DNA of 40,748 nucleotides from Ruminococcus sp. (GTDB lineage Bacteria > Bacillota > Clostridia > Oscillospirales > Acutalibacteraceae): the NCBI GenBank assembly GCA_022510945.1, contig JAFLSK010000014.1, forward strand, positions 1-40,748, written 5' to 3'. Each line of letters starts with the position of its first letter. Position 1 is the first letter of the stretch. The notes under the pieces were generated by a model, which saw only the letters and a program-made list of their open reading frames with translations, did no database searches and was not told the DNA's origin. The position numbers were made by a program, and so were the translations under genes. Below, in pieces: positions 1 through 7,425 of the stretch.

Positions 1-114
1 CTCAAAGTCATTACGGGTTTCTGTACTTTCGTTGTTTAATTTTCAAGGTCCTTTTGTCCGCATTCTTACTGAACTTTTGCCGCTTCCGCGACCCAAGCTT
101 TTCGCTCGCGAACA
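1..114 (-). other. Probable rRNA operon leader (operon continues left of the window)
   Basis: Read on the minus strand, this stretch follows a very strong promoter (121-149), has no convincing reading frame, and contains a segment (roughly 31-52) reading CCTTGAAAATTAAACAACG. Similar 'TTGAAAA-TAAACAA' segments are common in leader and spacer regions of Firmicutes rRNA operons. The 16S gene itself is not in the window, so the assignment rests on the promoter strength, the A-tract upstream element and this segment. It could also be the leader of another stable RNA. Confidence 0.5.
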
Positions 115-120
115 AGAGTT

Positions 121-149
121 ATTATATTACATCACTCCTAAATTGTCAA
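121..149 (-). promoter_or_regulatory. Strong sigma-A promoter, probably rrn
   Basis: On the minus strand a perfect TTGACA (144-149) is followed after 17 bases by a perfect TATAAT (121-126). The bases upstream (150-200) are A-tracts on the minus strand, as in an UP element. Consensus boxes plus an UP element are typical of rRNA promoters. It fires leftwards, out of the window. Confidence 0.75.
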
Positions 150-247
150 GACTTTTTTTAACTTTTTTTGAAAAATTTTCAGACCGGCTACAGGATTGGT
201 TTAAATCCTCTTTTTCTCGACAAAAGAAATGTTTTTTTGCATTTCTA

Positions 248-276
248 TTGAAATTTAAGACAGCATATTATAAAAT
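248..276 (+). promoter_or_regulatory. Promoter of the zinc-ribbon membrane protein gene
   Basis: TTGAAA (248-253), 17-base spacer, TAAAAT (271-276), 30 bases before the ATG at 306. It is divergent from the strong leftward promoter at 121-149. Confidence 0.55.
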
Positions 277-305
277 AAATATAATACAGATAAGGAGTGA
301 TTTTT

Positions 306-1304
306 ATGCTTGACAATTTATATCAGCAGAACACCAATATCATAAAAGGTTTTTTCAGAAAACCGATAGTTTTAGTTAACGTAATAGTTATGTTCGCGAC
401 GATTGTGGTGAATCTCGTTATGAGCGTTTTCATATCTAACAGCGTTGCGTTAAAACAGCTTGTCAGTGATTTCCTGAGGAGTTCCGGGTTTGAACATTCT
501 GTCTACCCAAACAGCTACAGCTTTAACACCAGCATTCCGGTTATGAGTATTCTTATTGCCGTAGCGTTTCTGCTTTTCTACATATTCAGCAGAAATCCCC
601 AGAGAACACTCAACGGACCTGCTACAATGTTTCAGGTGCTTTCCATTATACAGTTAGTTACCGTATGTCTCCTCAGCGCGTTATGCGTTCTTTTGATGTT
701 CTTTTTCACGATATTAATGTTTGCGCCGGAGGGACAGTTTTTGGCTATCTTCGTGCTTATACTTGCGGTATTGGTTGTTGCTATATTAATTGAGGCTATA
801 TCGCGCTTTATGTTCGCAAATTCGATTAAGAAAAGCCTGAACGGTATTTACCTTTTCAGAAACGGTGCAAAAACCTTTGCTGTTATGCAGTTTATAAGCG
901 TAGCCTTCTCCGCGTTGTCTGCAATAGCATTTATGATACTCGGCTCCGTCGCTTCGTCACAGTTCAACTACTATTATACAACAGACCCGATGTTCTGCTA
1001 TCTCTTCGCAATTTCATTTGCGATAGGAACTCTGCCGTCGCTGTTTATGGGTATTTTAGCAGTTCAGTACGATTCGTACATAAAGGATATGACGCAGAAC
1101 TTTTCTCCTGTTCAGCAGGCTCCCATTTTCCAGCCTGTATATCAGAATCCGGAGCCGACTCCTGCTCCATACGAGCCGCAGCAGTACACTCAGCCGGAAG
1201 TGCAAGCCGACGAACCTCAGGGTGTGTTCTGCTCAAACTGCGGCAAGCAGCTCAACCCGGACGACTACTTCTGCAACCAATGCGGAACGCCCGTTAAGAA
1301 ATAA
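306..1304 (+). CDS. Polytopic membrane protein with C-terminal zinc ribbon
   Basis: A 332-residue protein of unknown function. About six hydrophobic segments are visible (near residues 22-45, 77-95, 110-140, 143-168, 195-218, 230-253), followed by a Pro/Gln-rich linker (about 268-305) and a C-terminal zinc ribbon with two CxxC pairs (FCSNCGKQL and FCNQCGTPV). This layout of several membrane helices plus a short cytoplasmic zinc ribbon is common in Firmicutes proteins without an assigned role. The start is ATG 306, placed 8 bases after AAGGAG; a GTG at 297 overlaps that ribosome binding site and is unlikely. It is transcribed alone and ends at a terminator shared with the convergent lipoprotein gene. 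Confidence 0.8.
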   Translation: MLDNLYQQNTNIIKGFFRKPIVLVNVIVMFATIVVNLVMSVFISNSVALKQLVSDFLRSSGFEHSVYPNSYSFNTSIPVMSILIAVAFLLFYIFSRNPQRTLNGPATMFQVLSIIQLVTVCLLSALCVLLMFFFTILMFAPEGQFLAIFVLILAVLVVAILIEAISRFMFANSIKKSLNGIYLFRNGAKTFAVMQFISVAFSALSAIAFMILGSVASSQFNYYYTTDPMFCYLFAISFAIGTLPSLFMGILAVQYDSYIKDMTQNFSPVQQAPIFQPVYQNPEPTPAPYEPQQYTQPEVQADEPQGVFCSNCGKQLNPDDYFCNQCGTPVKK

Positions 1305-1325
1305 TCGCAATATTATAAAGCAAAA

Positions 1326-1356
1326 CCACCGCACGAAATGTGCGGTGGAATTTTTT
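1326..1356. terminator. Bidirectional terminator between convergent genes
   Basis: A 9-bp perfect stem CCACCGCAC/GTGCGGTGG with loop GAAAT, then AATTTTTT on the plus strand. The minus-strand side has a weaker T-rich tail. It lies between the stops at 1304 (plus) and 1377 (minus). Confidence 0.85.
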
Positions 1357-1376
1357 GTCTTATTTGCAGATTCAAT

Positions 1377-1916
1377 TTACTTTTTAAAAGACTTGAAATC
1401 GTTGATAGCTTCCTGCTGAAGTTTATAAGCGTCGCTTGTGGTGTCGTTTGTGCCGATAGCGGAGTCGGTATAAATCATCAGGTACTTTCCGCTGTCGGAG
1501 AGATACGCCGTTACGTCCTTGCTATAGAGGGTAAACTTGCCGTTGTTCTTGACGCTTGCGATAATCTTGTTGCGGGTTTTGTTGTCCTTCTTGAGGTTGA
1601 ACGCGTACAGCTCAACCTTGATGGTGTTCATCGTGTAGCGACAGCCCTTCTCTGCACCGATGAGGTCGGCCTGCATTTCGGTCACGTTGGACTCTTTGTC
1701 CTCAATCTTAATGTAGCCCTTATCCTGCATATAGTCGCGCAAGCCCTCGTAGGTGTCGCCGTAGTCAGCCGCCGTCTTAGCCTCGGTAGCCGCTTCGGTA
1801 GCTGTGGTAGCGTCTGTTGACGCTGCGGAATTCTTTTCTGCAAGTCCGTCGGAGCAGCCCGCAAACAGAGCCGCAATCATAGTTAAGGCGATAGCCGCCG
1901 TGATAATTTTCTTCAT
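1377..1916 (-). CDS. Small secreted lipoprotein, function unknown
   Basis: A 179-residue protein with a lipoprotein signal peptide: two lysines, a hydrophobic run, and the lipobox L-F-A-G-C near residues 17-21. A low-complexity Ala/Thr/Glu stretch follows (about residues 29-50), a typical spacer that holds the folded part away from the membrane. The rest (about 50-179) is a small alpha/beta domain I do not recognise. GGAGG lies 9 bases before the ATG. It has its own promoter (1949-1977) and terminates against the convergent upstream gene. Confidence 0.8.
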   Translation of the reverse strand: MKKIITAAIALTMIAALFAGCSDGLAEKNSAASTDATTATEAATEAKTAADYGDTYEGLRDYMQDKGYIKIEDKESNVTEMQADLIGAEKGCRYTMNTIKVELYAFNLKKDNKTRNKIIASVKNNGKFTLYSKDVTAYLSDSGKYLMIYTDSAIGTNDTTSDAYKLQQEAINDFKSFKK

Positions 1917-1948
1917 AAGGTAAACCTCCGTTGGTTTTATACTACGTT

Positions 1949-1977
1949 ATTATATAACACTTTAAAAATAAAATCAA
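1949..1977 (-). promoter_or_regulatory. Promoter of the lipoprotein gene
   Basis: Minus strand: TTGATT (1972-1977), 17 bases, perfect TATAAT (1949-1954), 33 bases before the start codon at 1916. Confidence 0.7.
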
Positions 1978-2044
1978 CCAAGAAAACGTGCTTTGCGCGT
2001 TTTTCTTTACTCCTCGCGTGTTACTGCGCAGAGAACATAAAATA

Positions 2045-2068
2045 AAAAGCACCCCGTAGGGTGCTTTT
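2045..2068 (-). terminator. Terminator of the G5/3D protein gene
   Basis: A 10-bp stem AAAAGCACCC/GGGTGCTTTT with a CGTA loop. On the minus strand it is followed by TTTTTATTTT. It lies 19 bases beyond the stop at 2087. Confidence 0.85.
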
Positions 2069-2086
2069 CAAATTTCTGACTTTTGA

Positions 2087-3130
2087 TTATGCTAAAACGT
2101 AAACGTTAACAGGTCTTCTGCCGAAGTTTACACAAGCGCTGTAGGACGGATAGTAAAGGTCAACTACAGTGTTACTTGTATAGATGAATCCGCCTGTGTC
2201 GTTTGCCACGGCGTAGCCGTATACGAAACTGCCGTCGGGGCTTTCGATGTAGAGCTTTGAGCCGTAGGGGATTACTCTCGGGTTAACTGCAACGCCGCCG
2301 ATGTGAACGCTGTCACCTACAGATGTACGCGCGCCCGAGTGAGCTGTGTATGCTGTCGCGGGGCCTGAGATGACCTTTGTGTAGGCAATCTTATTGCCGT
2401 TGCAGTCGGTGATTGTGCCTGCGCCACCCTTGGACTTCGTTTTAAACGAGGTAGGGTTAGAGCCGAAAGTTGTGTAGTTTCTGCGCTTTGTGCCGACTAA
2501 AACAACCTTGTTCTTTGATTTCTTTGTAATCTTGGTTTTGGAAATAAAGGTTTTCTTAACCTCTCCGTTTACAATCTTCGAAGTATAAGTTACCTTCTTT
2601 TTGCCGTTCTTGCCCTTCTTCTGAACCTTCTGCTGGCCGACATAGAGGGACGAGGTTTTCTTTTTAATTGTCTTGAACTTTACCTTTTTAGTCTTTGTGC
2701 TGTTTTTATATTTAACACGGTTGACCTTAATTTTGGTGTTGTTCTCTACCTGAGCTTTGAGGCTCTTGTTTACTGTGTCGTACTCGCCGAGCTCGATGTT
2801 TGCGTGCTCTAAAGCATCCTCAACGGTGCTCTGCGGTACCTCGTAACTTTTATAATTGCCTTTGCCGACCTTGATGTCGACTGTAACACCCTCGACAATG
2901 TCGATGTTGCCGACTTCGCCGATTTCGTTTTCTGTTGTGTTCGTTGTGAGTGTGTCTCCGTCAGGGAGTACGATTGGATTCTCCTCGCTGACTTGCGTTT
3001 CCGTATTTGTTGAATTTTCGTCAGAAATTGCCTTCGCAGATACGGAAAAAACAGAGGTCCACATAATTACAACAACAATGAGTAATGTTGTAATCTTGAG
3101 AGCAGAAGTCTGATTTTCTGTCATCTTCAT
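2087..3130 (-). CDS. Secreted wall protein with DUF348, G5 and C-terminal 3D domain (YabE-like)
   Basis: 347 residues. A signal peptide ends near Ser-Ala-Lys-Ala (about 31-34). A DUF348/ubiquitin-like segment (about 75-135) is followed by a lysine-rich G5-type domain (about 140-215). The C-terminus (about 255-347) is a 3D domain, with VNPRVIPYGSKLYI, the Asp-Thr-Gly-Gly motif and a VVDLYY segment that supply the conserved aspartates. Proteins of this plan (YabE, Rpf2-like, MltA-type barrel) are secreted lytic transglycosylase-like enzymes or Sps factors acting on peptidoglycan in growth or resuscitation. AAGGAG lies 8 bases before the ATG. It is monocistronic, with a near-consensus promoter and a terminator. 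Confidence 0.85.
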   Translation of the reverse strand: MKMTENQTSALKITTLLIVVVIMWTSVFSVSAKAISDENSTNTETQVSEENPIVLPDGDTLTTNTTENEIGEVGNIDIVEGVTVDIKVGKGNYKSYEVPQSTVEDALEHANIELGEYDTVNKSLKAQVENNTKIKVNRVKYKNSTKTKKVKFKTIKKKTSSLYVGQQKVQKKGKNGKKKVTYTSKIVNGEVKKTFISKTKITKKSKNKVVLVGTKRRNYTTFGSNPTSFKTKSKGGAGTITDCNGNKIAYTKVISGPATAYTAHSGARTSVGDSVHIGGVAVNPRVIPYGSKLYIESPDGSFVYGYAVANDTGGFIYTSNTVVDLYYPSYSACVNFGRRPVNVYVLA

Positions 3131-3210
3131 AACATTTTCTCCTTAGTATTCAATTTGTATTTGCAGCAAAACTTGCAGGTAAATCACGTCTGCTTTAATG
3201 CTGCAACCGC

Positions 3211-3239
3211 ATTATAGGGGCATTTCTTGAAAATGTCAA
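3211..3239 (-). promoter_or_regulatory. Near-consensus promoter of the G5/3D protein gene
   Basis: Minus strand: perfect TTGACA (3234-3239), 17 bases, perfect TATAAT (3211-3216). The leader is about 75 bases. Confidence 0.75.
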
Positions 3240-3260
3240 CCAAATTTGATATGAGTTTTC

Positions 3261-3275
3261 TGTGCAAATTGCACA
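3261..3275. promoter_or_regulatory. Operator-like dyad TGTGCAA-a-TTGCACA
   Basis: A perfect 7+1+7 palindrome 21 bases upstream of the -35 box of the G5/3D gene. Its position (about -64) would suit an activator site or a distal operator. No regulator is identified. Confidence 0.4.
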
Positions 3276-3730
3276 ATAGATATGCAAATATTCGGTCGAA
3301 CAGAACGATATTTTTCTTTAAAAGAATTATATTTTGCAAGATGTTCGTCATTTTGCAAGAAATCCACTATTACGGTAGTGTAACAATTATTACAACCTTG
3401 TTACATTTGTATTCAAAAACGGCTTAAAATATGATTTTTTTGTTGAATCTCCGAGTAGTCGAGTTTTTAGGGAATTTAGGAGAAACGGTGGTTTTTTGCT
3501 GTTTTGTGGTCAAATTGACGTTGAAGTAACCAAAATAAGTGTACAAACCCAGATAATTTAGGGTAGATTTTTACTAAAGGTTTTTAATTTTTAGGTGATA
3601 GAAATGTAAGAAAATCGACCCTAAAGTGGCAATTTTGCATTAAAAAACGGTCAAAATTAACGTCAAAAGGTTACAAGGGTTACTTTAGGTGTACTAAGAC
3701 ATTTTATGGGACAATGTATGTTTTGCTACT
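3276..3730. other. Gene-free stretch with inverted repeats
   Basis: About 450 bases with no credible gene. It holds an 8-bp dyad TGTAACAA (3379-3386) / TTGTTACA (3398-3405). It also holds a 15-base inverted pair, TTTAGGGTAGATTTT (3557-3571) and AAAATCGACCCTAAA (3611-3625), matching at 14 of 15 positions. Related GGTCAAA-rich words flank this pair near 3508 and 3648. It may be a decayed repetitive element or an untranslated structured region; I cannot name it. Confidence 0.4.
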
Positions 3731-3762
3731 GCAAAACAAAAACCGCTCCAAAAGGAACGGTT
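3731..3762 (-). terminator. Terminator of the rubredoxin-fusion gene
   Basis: Minus-strand stem AACCGTTCC/GGAGCGGTT (one G-U pair) with a TTTT loop, followed by TTTTTGTTTTGC. It lies about 70 bases beyond the stop at 3834. Confidence 0.7.
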
Positions 3763-3833
3763 CTCGCTTTCTATTTATATATAATATTTTATGTGTTTCA
3801 ACGTGCGGTTCGTATACTATTATATATATTATA

Positions 3834-4571
3834 TTATAGCTTCTCAAAATCCTCTGCGCCGCGCTTGCATACAGGGCAAGTAAAGTCCTCGGGCACTTCG
3901 TCGCCCTCATAGATATATCCGCAGATTTTGCACTTGTAGCGAGTAGGCTCGGCGCTCTTCTCCTCGACCTTCTCAAAGTCCGAGGCACCGTGCTTACAGA
4001 GAGGACACACGAAATCAGCCGGAATCTCGTCGCCCTCGTAGATATAGCCGCAGATTTTGCACACCCACTTTGTATTGCCGCCGCTTTCGACCTTCGGCTG
4101 AGGCTTGATGTTCTTCTGATAGTAGTCGTAGGTAACGCTGTCGTCGTCGGAGAACGATTTCGTCTCGGTTACGTCAGCGATAAACATAGTGTGCGTGCCG
4201 AGGTCGATAGACTGCACGACCTTGCCGCTGATGTAGGCGTTGATGTACTTAGGAAGATAGCGCACACCGTTTTCGGAGAAGTTGTCGTTGTGCTGTGCGT
4301 CGGCGAACTTGTCGACGTTCTTGCCGCTTTGGTAGCCGAAGTGCTCGAAAATGCTCTGCGGCGTATCGACAGTAAGGATATTAACGTTGAAAATGCCCGT
4401 GTTCACTATCATATCGTGAGTGAGATTAGCCTTATTCACAGTGACAGAAATACGGTTCGGGGTAGTGGTAACAAGCTGTGCGGTGTTGATTATGCAACCG
4501 TTGTCCTTTCCGTTTTCGCGCGCTGTGAGGACGTAGAGTCCGTAACTGATTTTGTATAATGTATCGCCCAT
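3834..4571 (-). CDS. High-molecular-weight rubredoxin: flavin reductase domain plus two rubredoxin domains
   Basis: 245 residues. Residues 1-155 are a flavin reductase-like (FMN-binding split barrel, flavoredoxin) domain. Two short rubredoxin modules follow, at about 168-200 and 212-245. Each has two CxxC pairs around a conserved core (CKICGYIYEGDE, then CPLCKHG or CPVCKRG). In clostridia the related Hrb/NROR proteins pass electrons from NAD(P)H to rubrerythrins or flavodiiron proteins that remove oxygen and peroxide. The usual Hrb has one rubredoxin; here there are two near-identical copies, which suggests internal duplication. GAGGTGAT lies just before the ATG. Its promoter is divergent from the beta-helix gene. 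Confidence 0.88.
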   Translation of the reverse strand: MGDTLYKISYGLYVLTARENGKDNGCIINTAQLVTTTPNRISVTVNKANLTHDMIVNTGIFNVNILTVDTPQSIFEHFGYQSGKNVDKFADAQHNDNFSENGVRYLPKYINAYISGKVVQSIDLGTHTMFIADVTETKSFSDDDSVTYDYYQKNIKPQPKVESGGNTKWVCKICGYIYEGDEIPADFVCPLCKHGASDFEKVEEKSAEPTRYKCKICGYIYEGDEVPEDFTCPVCKRGAEDFEKL

Positions 4572-4596
4572 AGTATCACCTCATATATTTTTTAAA

Positions 4597-4641
4597 ATTA
4601 TACCATAATTACTGTACAATGTACAACAATTACGCTATAAT
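4597..4641. promoter_or_regulatory. Divergent promoters sharing a TGTACA-a-TGTACA dyad
   Basis: The minus-strand promoter has TTGTAC (4621-4626), 18 bases, TATAAT (4597-4602). The plus-strand promoter has TGTACA (4613-4618), 17 bases, TATAAT (4636-4641). Both -35 regions fall inside a 13-base palindrome (4613-4625), so one bound repressor could block both the rubredoxin fusion and the beta-helix gene. Confidence 0.55.
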
Positions 4642-4670
4642 AGATGTGAAAAATTTTTCAGGAGGACACT

Positions 4671-5858
4671 ATGAGGATTACAAGAAAATTAATCGCAGGT
4701 GCGCTCGCGGCGCTTATGCTCGCATCGGCCGCGCCTTTCAGCGTATCGGCTTCTAAGCCGCAGGCGGGCGAAGAGGTTCACAGCACGCTCAGCAGCCGTA
4801 TTCTCGGCACATATCAGGAGGACGGAAGCATACTCTTCAAGATGCAGGAAAGCGCTCACGGCAACGGCAACGCGCTGTGGGAGCTGCTCTCGAACGACAA
4901 CAAAAAGACTATCGTCCTGCCGAAGAAGAAAATCAAGATTGACCGCGTGCTCTACGTCGGCAACAACACAACGCTCATCGCGACTGGTGCGACAATCTTC
5001 CAGACCGACTGGCAGAAGAATCTCATCATCCACGAGTGCGACAAAACTAACTACAACTCGCTCAAGAACGTCACCATCAAGGGCGGCAAATGGCAGATAC
5101 AGGACAACGCGAAGGCAAGACGTTCCACGTCAACCTTCCGTTTTGCTCACGCGCAGAACATCAACCTCATCGGCTGCAATATTGAGACAAACTACATCAG
5201 CCACGCGGTTGAACTCATCGCGTGCAAGAACGTGACAGTTGACAAATGCACCCTCACCGCAAAGGGCAAGTCGAAAAGCGACTCGCTCGAGGAAGCGTTG
5301 CAGATTGACATTGCAACCAAAACCACCGCGCCGAGCTGCGCGGCATTCGGCAGCAAGTATATTAAGGGTCAGACCTGCAAGAACATCACCATAAAGAACT
5401 CCAAGATTACGGGCTCCCGCGGTGTGTGCGCTAACAAGACCGACACCGAGGGCGGCAAGTGGCTCAAAAATCACCACGAAAACATCACGCTCACGGGCAA
5501 CACTATCACGGGTGTATCCTCAGAGGCGCTTGCGCTGCACAACGTGGCGGGCGCAACCGTTAAGAACAACAAAATCACCTCAAAAGGCAGTCGCACAAAC
5601 ACCGTGTACACAATCGGACTGAACTTCGCAAGTTTCGGCAACAACAGCGTTACCTCGAAGTACAAGAACACCATCTCGGGCAACACAATCAAGGGCGGCC
5701 GTCAGGGACTTTACATAATCACCTACAGCGGCAACAAGTTCGGCAAGACCACGATAAAGAACAACAAGCTCTACGCAAAAAGCGGCAAATCGCACGCTAT
5801 GGAGGTCTCAGGCTGCAAAAGTATTGTAAAGAAAAACAACAAGACCTACAAGTGGTGA
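4671..5858 (+). CDS. Secreted right-handed beta-helix protein (pectate-lyase-like fold)
   Basis: 395 residues. A signal peptide (about 1-28) ends at a VSASK-type site. The rest repeats 20-25-residue units of the kind 'N-V-T-I-x-G-x' and 'N-I-T-L-T-G-N-T-I', with NN/NK turns, from about residue 90 to 395. That is the pattern of a parallel beta-helix as in pectate lyases, polysaccharide lyases and some adhesins. It is Lys-rich and basic. I see no clear catalytic signature, so binding or cleavage of plant or host glycans is inference. AGGAGG lies 5 bases before the ATG. It is monocistronic with its own promoter and terminator. Confidence 0.8.
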   Translation: MRITRKLIAGALAALMLASAAPFSVSASKPQAGEEVHSTLSSRILGTYQEDGSILFKMQESAHGNGNALWELLSNDNKKTIVLPKKKIKIDRVLYVGNNTTLIATGATIFQTDWQKNLIIHECDKTNYNSLKNVTIKGGKWQIQDNAKARRSTSTFRFAHAQNINLIGCNIETNYISHAVELIACKNVTVDKCTLTAKGKSKSDSLEEALQIDIATKTTAPSCAAFGSKYIKGQTCKNITIKNSKITGSRGVCANKTDTEGGKWLKNHHENITLTGNTITGVSSEALALHNVAGATVKNNKITSKGSRTNTVYTIGLNFASFGNNSVTSKYKNTISGNTIKGGRQGLYIITYSGNKFGKTTIKNNKLYAKSGKSHAMEVSGCKSIVKKNNKTYKW

Positions 5859-5871
5859 ACACAACAAAGAA

Positions 5872-5905
5872 GCGGATAGGCTCAGGCCTATCCGCATTAT
5901 TTTTT
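5872..5905. terminator. Terminator shared by convergent genes
   Basis: A 10-bp perfect stem GCGGATAGGC/GCCTATCCGC with a TCAG loop, followed by ATTATTTTTT on the plus strand. It overlaps the stop codon of the minus-strand HAD gene. Confidence 0.88.
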
Positions 5906-6632
5906 ACTTAACAATAAGCTTTTTGATTTTGAAAACATCTCCGTCGAGCACCTTGAAGTCGGCGACTAAGTCGTCCTCTACCGCAGGGCTGATACTCTGG
6001 TGAATATAGAGCGTGCTCAGTCCCGCGTCGTGGGCGCCGCGGGTGTCGGCGATACTGTCGTTGCCAATCATAATCGTCTCTCTTTTATCGAGATTATAGC
6101 GCTCAAGCAGCGTGTTATAGTAGTGTACATCGGGCTTTATGCACTCCTCGTCGGAACTTATCACAATGCCGTCGAAGTACTTCGTGAGGTCGAACATATT
6201 CAACTCGTTCTCGGTGAATTTGCGCTGTGCGTTCGAGAGGAGGTAAATCTTCTTGCCCTTCGCTTTGAGCGTATCGAGCAGGTCGATAACGCCGTCGTAA
6301 AGCTTGATGTAAATCGTCGAGTAGCAACGAAAAGCGGTGCAGATGAAGTCGATTTCCTTCGCCGTCGCCTTCACGCCCTTAGCGGTGAAAAGCTTTCGGA
6401 AAACCTTCTCGATTTTAATATCAACGCCCGTATACTCGGGAAACCGCCTGTGCACGCGTTTTTTCTCCTCTTCAACGTACTTGCAGTAGTCCTCGTGAAT
6501 CTCCTCGGGAGTGTAGTTCGCCTGCTTATAATTATAAAGTATCGCAAGCTTTTCCCACAGCTCGTCCGACCATTCGTCGGTGTTAAGGTCAATCAGCGTT
6601 CCGTACAAATCAAAAACATAATTCTTAAACAT
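5904..6632 (-). CDS. HAD-superfamily hydrolase (subfamily IA, YjjG-like)
   Basis: 242 residues with the HAD motifs in order. Motif I is FDLYGTLID, with nucleophile Asp8. Motif II is LLSNAQ, motif III includes the lysine of IKPD, and motif IV is GNDSIADTRGA. A helical cap domain lies at about 20-100. The second motif I aspartate is replaced by Tyr10, as in some IA members (haloacid-dehalogenase type DxYGT). The likely reaction is removal of phosphate from a small metabolite or nucleotide, but the substrate cannot be read from sequence. GGAGGT precedes the ATG. It is single and convergent with the beta-helix gene. Confidence 0.83.
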   Translation of the reverse strand: MFKNYVFDLYGTLIDLNTDEWSDELWEKLAILYNYKQANYTPEEIHEDYCKYVEEEKKRVHRRFPEYTGVDIKIEKVFRKLFTAKGVKATAKEIDFICTAFRCYSTIYIKLYDGVIDLLDTLKAKGKKIYLLSNAQRKFTENELNMFDLTKYFDGIVISSDEECIKPDVHYYNTLLERYNLDKRETIMIGNDSIADTRGAHDAGLSTLYIHQSISPAVEDDLVADFKVLDGDVFKIKKLIVK

Positions 6633-6682
6633 AGCGCACCTCCGTTATTATGACAACTTAATGTTACCATATAATAAGGTAT

Positions 6683-6710
6683 TTGAAAAGAGCAAATTTT
6701 GTGGTATGAT
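6683..6710 (+). promoter_or_regulatory. Promoter of nth
   Basis: TTGAAA (6683-6688), 16 bases, TATGAT (6705-6710), 40 bases before the ATG. Confidence 0.5.
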
Positions 6711-6749
6711 ATTAATAGAATATTTTGTCGAAAAAAGGAAATGGTACAT

Positions 6750-7376
6750 ATGACAAAAAAGCAAATCGCCCTCAGCGCGGTTGAGACGCTCAAAAAGGAA
6801 TACCCCGACGCAATATGCTCTCTTGAATACACAGAGCCGTTGCAGCTGCTTATCGCGACAAGGCTCGCGGCGCAGTGCACGGACGCGAGGGTCAATATGG
6901 TGACGCCCGCTCTGTTCGAGAGGTTTCCGACCGCGGCTGACTTTGCCGCTGCGACTGAGGAAGAGGTTGCAGAATACATAAAAAGCTGCGGACTCTACAA
7001 GACAAAGAGCCGCGACCTCGTCGCTCTCGGCAAGATGATTGTCGAAGAGTTCGACGGGAAGGTACCCGATAACATTGACGACCTCGTGAAGCTGCCGGGA
7101 ATCGGAAGAAAGACCGCGAACCTCGTTATGGGCGACGTTTACGGCAAGCCCGCTGTCGTCGTGGATACGCACTGCATTCGCCTTACGAAAAGGCTCGGTC
7201 TGCACGAGCTTAAGGACCAGAAGAAGATAGAATTTCTCCTGCGCGACCTGCTCCCGCCCGAGGAAAGCAACGACTTCTGCCACCGCCTTGTGCTCCACGG
7301 CAGAGCCGTGTGCGACGCGCGCAAGCCGAAGTGCGGGGAGTGCTGTATGAGCGATTTCTGCAAAAAGAATATTTAG
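6750..7376 (+). CDS. nth: Endonuclease III (DNA glycosylase/AP lyase)
   Basis: 208 residues, close to the usual 205-215. It removes oxidised pyrimidines from DNA and nicks at the abasic site. The helix-hairpin-helix reads LPGIGRKTA with catalytic Lys121, and the catalytic Asp is residue 139 in VVDTHC. The [4Fe-4S] loop at the C-terminus has the spacing C-x6-C-x2-C-x5-C. The start is ATG 6750, 9 bases after AAGGAA; the ATG at 6741 abuts that site and is less likely. It is monocistronic, with a terminator shared with the convergent FliB-like gene. Confidence 0.95.
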   Translation: MTKKQIALSAVETLKKEYPDAICSLEYTEPLQLLIATRLAAQCTDARVNMVTPALFERFPTAADFAAATEEEVAEYIKSCGLYKTKSRDLVALGKMIVEEFDGKVPDNIDDLVKLPGIGRKTANLVMGDVYGKPAVVVDTHCIRLTKRLGLHELKDQKKIEFLLRDLLPPEESNDFCHRLVLHGRAVCDARKPKCGECCMSDFCKKNI

Positions 7377-7384
7377 TATAAAAA

Positions 7385-7416
7385 ACTTGCTCCAAAAAAA
7401 TCGGAGCAAGTTTTTT
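7385..7416. terminator. Bidirectional terminator, nth / FliB-like gene
   Basis: Stem ACTTGCTCC (7385-7393) / GGAGCAAGT (7403-7411), extended by A:T pairs. T-runs occur on both sides in the respective directions. Confidence 0.88.
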
Positions 7417-7425
7417 ATATATTTT

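Noticed and set aside
32..313. A 93-codon open frame at the left edge
   Set aside because: It crosses the strong leftward promoter and leader, has no ribosome binding site, and its Phe/Lys-rich translation reflects A/T-rich DNA.
4699..5235. Long Arg/Ser-rich frames overlapping the beta-helix gene, guaB and others
   Set aside because: They are out-of-frame readings of G/C-rich genes, with low-complexity translations and no ribosome binding sites.
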